A stretch of DNA of 64,000 bases from Paraburkholderia sabiae (GTDB lineage Bacteria; Pseudomonadota; Gammaproteobacteria; Burkholderiales; Burkholderiaceae). The DNA is taken from positions 2,418,001 to 2,482,000 of the forward strand of contig NZ_CP125295.1 of the NCBI RefSeq assembly GCF_030412785.1, given 5' to 3'. The notes beneath the pieces are model-generated. The model was not told where the DNA came from and ran no database searches. It saw nothing but the letters and a program-made list of their open reading frames with translations. Within the stretch, counting starts at the first letter, position 1, and each line of letters opens with the position of its first letter. Shown piece by piece: positions 57,667 through 64,000 of the stretch. Position numbers and translations under genes: made by a program.

Positions 57667-57995
57667 CGCCATCATTCCTTTCGCTTTCGCTCTATCGCGC
57701 GGCGCACCGAGGGCATGGCGCCGCTGCCGTGTCACGCGCAGGCGGCAGCATACGCCGCACGCCTCGATTGTGCGTGAATTTTGTGACGACCGTCAGCGGC
57801 GCCCAACACGTGATGCACGCACGCGATCTCGCACTGGACAACGCATTTCTGATCCGCTCCGCGCGCGCGGATGCGCACCTTGCCGATGCCGTTCGCCGCT
57901 TGCGACTATCATCGGCCTTTATCCGTCTGCTGCGCCGCGCGACACGACCCGCGAACTCATTCGACGCGTTGCCCTTTCACCGCCCGGAGACCCGT
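57667..57995. other. Gene-free region before the DHA2 pump
   Basis: About 329 bp. It must hold promoters for the divergent esterase and efflux genes. No palindrome or ORF with coding character stood out, although the plus-strand frame of the pump stays open through it. Confidence 0.4.
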
Positions 57996-59597
57996 TTGAG
58001 CGAACCGAACCCACCCGCCGGATCATCGGACCAACCCGCCCCTGCAAAGCCCGCCGGCCCGCCTCCCCAGCCGGCGCTGCACGGCAGCCAGCTGGTGCTC
58101 GCGACCTTCGCCGTCGCGCTCGCCACGTTCATGAACGTGCTGGACACGTCGATCGCCAACGTCGCGATTCCCACTATCTCGGGCAACCTCGGCGTATCCG
58201 TCGACGAAGGCACCTGGGTCATCACCGTGTTCGCCGCGTCGAATGCCGTGGCGATTCCGCTAACGGGCTGGTTCACGCAGCGCTTCGGGCAGATCAAGCT
58301 GTTCGTCGGCGCGATTCTCGGCTTCGTGGTTGCGTCGTGGCTGTGCGGCGTCGCGCCGTCGCTGCCCGTGCTGCTATTCGCGCGCGTGCTGCAAGGCGTG
58401 GTGGCCGGTCCGCTGATTCCGCTATCGCAGTCGATCCTGCTCAGTTCGTGGCCGAAAGAAAAATCGTCGACGGCTCTCGCGCTGTGGGCGATGACGGCGA
58501 CCGTCGGCCCGATCGCAGGCCCGGCGCTCGGCGGCTGGATCACGGACAGTTATTCGTGGTCGTGGATCTTCTACATCAACATTCCCGTCGGCATCTTCGC
58601 GGCGGGCGTCACGTGGATGATCTACCGCACGCGCGAAACGCCGACGCGCAAGCTGCCCATCGACATCGTCGGCCTCGGCCTGCTGGTCACGTGGGTCGCG
58701 TCGCTGCAGATCATGCTCGACAAGGGCAAGGATCTCGACTGGTTCGGCTCGCCCGTGATCGTCACGCTCGCGATCACGGCCGTCATCAGCTTCGCGTTCT
58801 TCCTCGTGTGGGAGCTGACGGAGCCGAACCCGATCGTCGATCTGCGCCTCTTCAAGCAGCGCAACTTCCTCGGCGGCACGATTGCGATTTCGGTTGCGTA
58901 TGCCGTGTTCTTCGGCAACCTCGTGCTGCTGCCGCAATGGATGCAGGAGTACCTGAACTACCGTTCCGTCGACGCCGGCCTCGTGACCGCGCCGCTCGGC
59001 ATTTTCGCGGTGATCCTCGCGCCCGTGATGGGCCGCGTGCTGCCGCGCTCGGACGCGCGCATCATCGCGACACTTGCGTTCATCGGCTTCGCGATCGTGT
59101 TCTTCATGCGCTCGAAATACGTGATCGAGATCGACACGTGGCATCTGGTGCTGCCGACGCTGCTGCAAGGCATTCCGATGGCGATGTTCTTCGTGCCGCT
59201 GACGGCCATCATTCTCTCGGGACAGCCGGGGCCGAAGGTGCCCGCCGCCGCCGGGCTCTCGAACTTCGTGCGGGTGTTTTGCGGCGCGGTGGGCACATCG
59301 ATCGCGGGCACGGCATGGAACAGCCGCACGATCCTGCATCACGAACGCCTGACCGAACAGGCCAACGCGACCAATCCGCTCTTCGCGCAGCAGACGGACG
59401 CGACGCAGACGCTGCTGCATGTGAGTCCGTCGACATCGAATGCGCTGTTCGATTTCACCGTGAACACGCAGGCCGCGATGATGGGGCTGAACGACATCTT
59501 CTATGCGTCGGCGATCATCTTCGTGCTGATCATTCCGCTGATCTGGATTACACGGCCCGCGCGCGGCGGCGGTGGAGATGCGTCGGGCGCGCATTGA
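57996..59597 (+). CDS. DHA2-type (EmrB/QacA) multidrug efflux transporter
   Basis: About 533 residues with 14 hydrophobic segments. Family motifs: [46 protein letters not shown], and [29 protein letters not shown] (motif C region). EmrB-type pumps usually pair with an EmrA adaptor and outer-membrane channel, but neither is adjacent. The start is inferred as TTG 57996 (LSEPNPPAG), preceded by GGAGA at 6 bp; the open frame before it has no similarity. A proline-rich 25-residue N-terminus precedes the first helix. Confidence 0.85.
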   Translation: MSEPNPPAGSSDQPAPAKPAGPPPQPALHGSQLVLATFAVALATFMNVLDTSIANVAIPTISGNLGVSVDEGTWVITVFAASNAVAIPLTGWFTQRFGQIKLFVGAILGFVVASWLCGVAPSLPVLLFARVLQGVVAGPLIPLSQSILLSSWPKEKSSTALALWAMTATVGPIAGPALGGWITDSYSWSWIFYINIPVGIFAAGVTWMIYRTRETPTRKLPIDIVGLGLLVTWVASLQIMLDKGKDLDWFGSPVIVTLAITAVISFAFFLVWELTEPNPIVDLRLFKQRNFLGGTIAISVAYAVFFGNLVLLPQWMQEYLNYRSVDAGLVTAPLGIFAVILAPVMGRVLPRSDARIIATLAFIGFAIVFFMRSKYVIEIDTWHLVLPTLLQGIPMAMFFVPLTAIILSGQPGPKVPAAAGLSNFVRVFCGAVGTSIAGTAWNSRTILHHERLTEQANATNPLFAQQTDATQTLLHVSPSTSNALFDFTVNTQAAMMGLNDIFYASAIIFVLIIPLIWITRPARGGGGDASGAH

Positions 59598-59761
59598 GTT
59601 TCCTGCCCTGGCGGAAGATGCGAAACAGGACAAACATGCGCGGGCCCAGCCTTCTGTCAAATGACGATTTATTCCCACTGGGCAAGACTTTTGTGCGCTA
59701 TGTGGGGGTCAAAAACCCGCGACGATCTCCTATATTTCCGGCTATCCCACTTGTGGATCGA

Positions 59762-59826
59762 TCGGCGTCCACGCCGACCAACCCACGCCTGAAATCTGGA
59801 AACGACTTGGGACGGGCAACGCCCGT
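59762..59826 (+). promoter_or_regulatory. Two inverted repeats in the mmsA leader
   Basis: TCGGCGT-CC-ACGCCGA (59762-59777) and ACGGGC-AAC-GCCCGT (59812-59826) lie 19-85 bp upstream of the mmsA start. They may be an operator and a 5' hairpin. Confidence 0.4.
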
Positions 59827-59845
59827 ATCCTCGATAGGAGAAGTT

Positions 59846-61342
59846 ATGAGCGAAGCAAATCGAAGCTCAGTGCGCGAGCTAAATCATTTCATCGACGGTC
59901 GACTCGTCGCTGGCGCGAGCGGCCAGTTCGCCGACGTATTCGATCCGGCGCAAGGCCGGCCCTCGGCACGCGTGCCCGTCGCGAATGCGGATGAAGTCGC
60001 CGCCGCCGTCGCCGCTGCAAAAGCCGCGTTTCCAGCATGGAGCGAGACGCCACCGCTGAAGCGTGCGCGCCTGATGTTCAAGTTCAAAGAACTGCTCGAA
60101 AAGCATTCCGATGAAATCGCCGAACTCATTACGCGCGATCACGGCAAGCTGTTTGAAGATTCGAAGGGCGAGGTATTGCGCGGTATCGAGATCGTCGAAT
60201 TCGCGTGCGGCATTCCGGACCTCCTTAAAACCGACTTCACCGATCAGATCGGCATCGGCATGGACGCATGGAATCTGCGTCAGCCACTTGGCGTGTCCGC
60301 GGGCGTCACGCCGTTCAATTTCCCCGTGGTCGTGCCGTGCTGGATGTTCGTCATGGCGGCAGCGACGGGCAACACGTTCATCCTCAAGCCCTCGGAGCGC
60401 ACGCCATCCGCTTCGATACGGCTTGCCGAGCTATTCATCGAAGCCGGTTTTCCCAAAGGGGTGTTCAACGTCGTGCATGGCAGCAAGGCCGTCGTCGATG
60501 CGCTGATGGCGCATCCCGATGTGATGGCGATGTCGGCTGTCGCCTCGACGCCCGTTGCCGAATACATCTACACAGAAAGCGCAAAGCACGGCAAGCGCGT
60601 GCAGGCTCTCGGCAGCGCGAAAAACCATCTGGTCGTGATGCCCGACGCCAATCTCGACCGAACAATCGATGCGTTGATCAACTCGTCGTACGGTTCCGCA
60701 GGCGAGCGCTGCATGGCGACGTCGGTCGCGGTGGCCGTCGGCGATATCGGCGACGAACTGGTCGAGCGTCTCGTGCCGCGCGTGCGCTCGCTCAGGATCG
60801 GCAGCGGCATGGAGCCGAATCTGGACATGGGGCCGCTCATCAGCGCCGCGCATCGCAACAAGGTGGTGGGTTATATCGAAGCGGGTGTCGCGGAGGGCGC
60901 ACGGCTGCTTGTCGACGGTCGCGGACATACCGTGACCGGCCATGAAGAGGGCTTCTTTCTCGGCGGTTCGCTGTTCGACGACGTGAAGCCTGACATGCGC
61001 ATCTATCGCGAAGAGATTTTCGGGCCGGTCCTCTCGGTTGTCCGCGTGCCCGATCTCGCGAGTGCGATAGCGCTCGTCAATGCGCACGAGCTGGGAAACT
61101 GCGTGTCGCTTTACACCTCCGACGGCAACGCGGCGCGCACGTTCTCCCGGCAGATCAAGGTGGGGATGGTGGGCATTAACGTGCCGAGTCCGGTGCCGTC
61201 AGCGTGGCATTCGTTCGGCGGCTGGAAGCGGTCGCTGTTCGGCGATCATCACGCTTACGGCGAAGAAGCCGTGCGCTTTTACACGCACTACAAGAGCGTC
61301 ATGCAGCATTGGCCGGAGGACATTGTCGGCAAAGCTGCGTAA
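59846..61342 (+). CDS. mmsA: CoA-acylating methylmalonate-semialdehyde dehydrogenase
   Basis: A 498-residue aldehyde dehydrogenase of the MmsA type, which converts (methyl)malonate semialdehyde plus CoA to propionyl- or acetyl-CoA in valine, inositol or beta-alanine breakdown. The catalytic Cys is in [12 protein letters not shown] (about residue 289); [16 protein letters not shown] and [14 protein letters not shown] are family hallmarks. The usual FVGSTP turn reads SAVASTP here. Start at 59846 follows TAGGAGAAG. No other valine or inositol genes adjoin it. Confidence 0.88.
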   Translation: MSEANRSSVRELNHFIDGRLVAGASGQFADVFDPAQGRPSARVPVANADEVAAAVAAAKAAFPAWSETPPLKRARLMFKFKELLEKHSDEIAELITRDHGKLFEDSKGEVLRGIEIVEFACGIPDLLKTDFTDQIGIGMDAWNLRQPLGVSAGVTPFNFPVVVPCWMFVMAAATGNTFILKPSERTPSASIRLAELFIEAGFPKGVFNVVHGSKAVVDALMAHPDVMAMSAVASTPVAEYIYTESAKHGKRVQALGSAKNHLVVMPDANLDRTIDALINSSYGSAGERCMATSVAVAVGDIGDELVERLVPRVRSLRIGSGMEPNLDMGPLISAAHRNKVVGYIEAGVAEGARLLVDGRGHTVTGHEEGFFLGGSLFDDVKPDMRIYREEIFGPVLSVVRVPDLASAIALVNAHELGNCVSLYTSDGNAARTFSRQIKVGMVGINVPSPVPSAWHSFGGWKRSLFGDHHAYGEEAVRFYTHYKSVMQHWPEDIVGKAA

Positions 61343-61419
61343 TTCATGATGCATGTCGGCGGACGCGGACGGAGCCGTGTTCGCCGACGCGGTGGCTATC
61401 GCGCGGCCATCCGCCCGTT

Positions 61420-61465
61420 ATGCTTAGCGGGTGGCATGACGCCGTAAAAAGAAAACGCTAAGCAT
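61420..61465. repeat. Inverted repeat at the end of the Uma2-like gene
   Basis: ATGCTTAGCG (61420-61429) and CGCTAAGCAT (61456-61465), a perfect 10-bp inverted repeat. The right arm covers the stop codon of the minus-strand Uma2-like gene and the loop contains A-rich sequence (T-rich on the minus strand). It may be a terminator variant between convergent genes. Confidence 0.5.
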
Positions 61466-61985
61466 CGAAGTACATCGGCTCAAGCGAAAGCACTATTCCG
61501 AACGCCGAGGCTTGCCGCAGTCCGTCGACTCCATAGAACTGCACTTCGCCGCGCTGGCCGACGACAATGACTTCGCGCGCGCCGCCTTCCAGATAACCTC
61601 TCACCCTGTGTTCGATATCTCGCGGAACGTCCCGGTCGAGGAGCACTTCGACACACAGGTCCGGTACAAACGGAATAGGACCTTTTTCACGGTCGATTCC
61701 TTCCCACTTTTCCGGTGACATCCAGATGACGTCCGGCACACGGATGCCAAACGAACGCGTCGTCACCGCGACCGACATGGCCGCGACGTGGCCAATCTGC
61801 TCGGCAATCTGGCAGTAGATGTCGGTCATGACAATCTGCCGACGCGCCGAAGGATGAGGATGCGGCACCGTTTCGCCGGAAGCGTCAAGCTCACTGCACG
61901 CGAGGCCATCCGGTTCGGCGCCACCGTTGATTCGACACCACGTAGCAACGAGTCCGTCCTGGTCAAGGAGAGTAGACACGAGCAA
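61458..61985 (-). CDS. Uma2-family PD-(D/E)XK-fold protein
   Basis: A 175-residue protein with the Uma2/DUF820 restriction-endonuclease-like core: FGIRVPDVIWMSPEKW, then PFVPDLCVEVLLD and RDIEHRVRGYLEGGAREVIVV. The Asp and Glu positions are kept, but the Lys expected before the conserved Tyr (K...Y) is Arg here, so catalysis is doubtful. Family members are common in cyanobacteria, often mobile, with no settled function. Start at 61985 is not fixed by a strong site. Confidence 0.7.
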   Translation of the reverse strand: MLVSTLLDQDGLVATWCRINGGAEPDGLACSELDASGETVPHPHPSARRQIVMTDIYCQIAEQIGHVAAMSVAVTTRSFGIRVPDVIWMSPEKWEGIDREKGPIPFVPDLCVEVLLDRDVPRDIEHRVRGYLEGGAREVIVVGQRGEVQFYGVDGLRQASAFGIVLSLEPMYFDA

Positions 61986-62355
61986 ATGCCTCCAGTAGGG
62001 AAGTTGCGTAAGCGTATACCCTTTCTCCCGAATTTAACAATCTGATCTGTGTGCGGCGCACAATCCAGGCGGATTGCAGCGCTCCAGAAGCGTCATGTCG
62101 CGTTCGATCAAGCGGATTGTGCGCTGCGAAATCTTCCGGAACTGAAGGCGCAATGCGCGAGTCGTACGAACTGCAGGCGATAAAGCCCCTCTCTGCGCGT
62201 GTTTTATGGAAATGCTAGCGTGTCGAGTGCGCGGACCTATTGCTATCTTGTCCGCGGCTTTCGGCAAGGACATTTTCAGCAAGGACGTAGCGCGAGCGAA
62301 GCAGCACAATCCGTCAGCAGGATGAGCCACGATTCGCGCGGCCACAGGAACTGAT
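61986..62355. other. Gene-free region in the accessory end
   Basis: About 370 bp of lower GC content between the Uma2-like gene and the small plus-strand gene. Frames on both strands are open for short distances but lack the third-position GC bias of genes nearby. No repeat or RNA recognised. Confidence 0.35.
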
Positions 62356-62565
62356 ATGGAACTAGATCTGGAGACATTCCGGCGATTACGTCGTCTCGCT
62401 CCCGTGCTGGACGACATACTCAATGCGAAAGAGGTCGAATACCCGGACCAGGCGGTTTATCTCGCGGATCTCGCGCAGATCTGCTCGCAGCTTTTCGATG
62501 CGTATCACTGCATGCATCCCGATGAAACCGCCCGCGCTCGCCTCGATGCGCTAGCGTCGCAGTAA
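62356..62565 (+). CDS. Small protein of unknown function
   Basis: A 69-residue acidic, helical protein (MELDLETFRRLRRLAPVLDD...). AGGAAC lies upstream of the ATG. No membrane segment or known motif. It precedes the NUDIX gene by 54 bp and may be its partner. Confidence 0.5.
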   Translation: MELDLETFRRLRRLAPVLDDILNAKEVEYPDQAVYLADLAQICSQLFDAYHCMHPDETARARLDALASQ

Positions 62566-62619
62566 CGCGAGTGGAAATCGCACATTTGAGCGCGTGATGC
62601 TGGACACATCGGGAGCCCA

Positions 62620-63258
62620 ATGACCGAACCAACCTCGAGCGACGCGGCGCGAATACGGCTTGAACAAGCTCGTCGCTTGCTTGCGCTGGCACAGACGGGA
62701 CTGCACTACGCGACCAGCGCTTTCGACAAGGAACGCTACGACGAAATCGCGAAGATTGCTCATCGACAGATTGCCGAAGCTGCGTCACTGGATACGATCA
62801 AGGTCGCCGAACTGTTCGAGTTCGAATCGGGCTATGCCAATCCGAAACTGGACGTGCGGTGTGCGGTTTTCGACGAAGCCGGTCGAATACTGCTTGTTCG
62901 CGAGATTGCTGACGGACGCTGGTCACTTCCCGGCGGCTGGGCCGACGTAGGTCTGTCACCCGCCGAAAATGCAGCGAAAGAGGTTCAGGAGGAAAGCGGA
63001 TACACGGTACGCATCGAGCGATTGCTGGCCGTGTGGGACATGAACAAACACGGTCACCCCGTTTCCCCTTTCCACATCTGGAAGATCGTATTTTCAGGCG
63101 CTATCGAGAAAGCCGGAATGGTCAGCGGCACGGAAACAGATAACGTCGGTTTCTTTGCCCTTGAGGACATTCCTCCCTTATCGCTCGGCCGCGTGCTTCC
63201 CGAACAGATTCGGCGGATAACAGAACTACATGACAGCGGTGCGGTCGATTTCGACTGA
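62620..63258 (+). CDS. NUDIX hydrolase with N-terminal helical domain
   Basis: A 212-residue protein: an N-terminal helical NUDIX-associated domain (about residues 10-65) and a NUDIX core with box GLSPAENAAKEVQEESGY, which fits GX5EX7(R)EXXEEXG except that the Arg is Lys. It would hydrolyse a nucleoside-diphosphate-linked substrate using Mg2+. Members with this N-terminal part include ADP-ribose- and CDP-choline-type pyrophosphatases. Its end overlaps the RDD gene. Confidence 0.85.
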   Translation: MTEPTSSDAARIRLEQARRLLALAQTGLHYATSAFDKERYDEIAKIAHRQIAEAASLDTIKVAELFEFESGYANPKLDVRCAVFDEAGRILLVREIADGRWSLPGGWADVGLSPAENAAKEVQEESGYTVRIERLLAVWDMNKHGHPVSPFHIWKIVFSGAIEKAGMVSGTETDNVGFFALEDIPPLSLGRVLPEQIRRITELHDSGAVDFD

Positions 63259-63718
63259 CGTCGATCGCTGCACAAGAATAAGACTGGCATTCGACTCAAG
63301 AAAAACAATCTATTCGCAGCGCGCCCGTGCCCTCTTCATCGATTCGATATGGTGGACGGTCGTCGTCTTGTTTATTCCGCTCGGTCCGCCAACCGACGAG
63401 ATCCTCGCTAATCCAGATGCCTTTACTTCGACCATCGTTTTCTGGCTTATCGTCGGTCAATGCATTCCGATACTCATCACCGGAATCATGTGGGCAACGT
63501 GGGGCACGTCACCCGGCAAGCGGGCGGTTCATATTCGAATCGTCGATGCAGACTCCGGACAGCCTATGACCGTCAAGCAAGCCGTTTTACGGACAATCGG
63601 CTATTTGCTCACCTTTGGCATGCTCGGCGCAGGCTTCTTATGGATCTTCTTCAATCAAAAGAAACAGGCTTTGCATGATCGCATAGCGAATACCGTGGTC
63701 ATTGCTGGAAATAGCTAG
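63230..63718 (+). CDS. RDD-family membrane protein
   Basis: About 162 residues with three hydrophobic segments: about 34-50 (ALFIDSIWWTVVVLFIPLG), about 66-90 (TIVFWLIVGQCIPILITGIMWAT) and about 122-142. The RDD core starts at RARALFIDS and includes GTSPGKRAVHIRIVD and HDRIAN. Function of the family is unclear, with some members proposed as ion antiporters. The ATG 63230 overlaps the NUDIX end by 29 bp and has a weak site; the true start could be an alternative codon downstream. Confidence 0.75.
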   Translation: MTAVRSISTDVDRCTRIRLAFDSRKTIYSQRARALFIDSIWWTVVVLFIPLGPPTDEILANPDAFTSTIVFWLIVGQCIPILITGIMWATWGTSPGKRAVHIRIVDADSGQPMTVKQAVLRTIGYLLTFGMLGAGFLWIFFNQKKQALHDRIANTVVIAGNS

Positions 63719-64000
63719 CCGGGCGACAAAGCGGCATAGCTGTCCGCCTGTAGCGTTTCATTACGGCATTTCCCCTTTCCGCTGATAATCAGCCGGTATA
63801 ACGTCCGGCTTCCGGACGCCTTGCGTTTGCCGGCGTTCCGTCTATGCTCAAGCGAGCCTCGACGCAGTCAATTCAGATAAAAGTACTCGTCGCTACGTCG
63901 AAGCACTCTGCCGACCAGGCGGCAGCCCTCCCTCTATCACCTATAGCGCCTTGCTCAAGCAAGCATGGCCACCTATGGCTTGTCGTTTTGTTCCGAGAGC
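63719..64000. other. Unassigned right end
   Basis: About 282 bp with no gene recognised; frames are short on both strands and a gene may begin beyond the window. Confidence 0.4.

Noticed and set aside
57572..59600. Plus-strand open frame running continuously into mmsA
   Set aside because: Only the part from 59846 has family similarity and a ribosome site; upstream it overlaps the DHA2 pump in another frame, so a giant fusion is not credible.
62034..62423. Minus-strand frame of about 129 codons
   Set aside because: Low-complexity Ser/Arg-rich translation, overlaps the plus-strand gene at 62356 and has no site or motif.

Overview
The window is GC-rich bacterial chromosome with compact, mostly same-strand gene runs and strong Shine-Dalgarno sites. 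The gene families point to the Burkholderiaceae, most likely Paraburkholderia or Caballeronia: an rpfF/rpfR pair for the Burkholderia diffusible signal factor (BDSF), a DUF4148 secreted peptide, a Ku gene, a betaine-type ABC importer with catabolic genes, and many LysR/GlxA/TetR regulators. No rRNA, tRNA, CRISPR array, insertion sequence or phage module was seen. The species is an inference from gene content.

Layout. 0-10 kb: the large helicase lhr, periplasmic trehalase treA, then the convergent BDSF receptor rpfR and BDSF synthase rpfF; the rpfF upstream region has two LacI/PurR-like palindromes. 10-21 kb: metabolic and efflux genes (Ldh2-type dehydrogenase, M20 peptidase, epoxide hydrolase, HxlR regulator divergent from a SugE/Gdx exporter, LysE exporter, TetR plus DHA2 efflux pump with a duplicated operator-like motif, PEP-mutase-like lyase, OsmC). 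21-25.6 kb: a three-gene operon (C45 amidohydrolase, class III aminotransferase, CMD-family protein) next to an RpiR regulator, with near-identical 18-bp palindromes before the operon and before the regulator. 25.6-31 kb: a two-gene SbcD/SbcC-like nuclease-ATPase pair without a visible zinc hook, a MESH1-like HD hydrolase and small unknowns.

31-45 kb is a methylated-amine island: PhyH dioxygenase, GbcA-like Rieske oxygenase, three regulators, then a run of seven minus-strand genes (betaine/choline-type ABC ATPase, permease, binding protein, serine hydroxymethyltransferase, DapA-family lyase, FAD amine oxidase, aldehyde dehydrogenase). The order suggests import of a quaternary amine, demethylation, capture of one-carbon units by SHMT and oxidation of the remaining skeleton. 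The substrate is not evident.

45.5-54 kb: small exported unknowns, a MerR-HTH/TPR protein translationally coupled to Ku, a DUF2278 protein with a glycogen-debranching-like enzyme, and a stand-alone citrate synthase. A structured, terminator-ended transcript is predicted beside gltA. 54-61 kb: an alpha/beta hydrolase, a solitary MreB paralogue, a serine esterase, a DHA2 pump and mmsA. The last 2.6 kb is looser and less GC-rich, with a Uma2-fold protein lacking its usual lysine, a NUDIX hydrolase and an RDD membrane protein; it looks like accessory DNA.

The best candidates for undescribed biology are the RpiR/C45/aminotransferase/CMD operon with its paired operators, the ABC-SHMT-DapA-oxidase-ALDH run, and the structured RNA between gltA and the gene at 54347.
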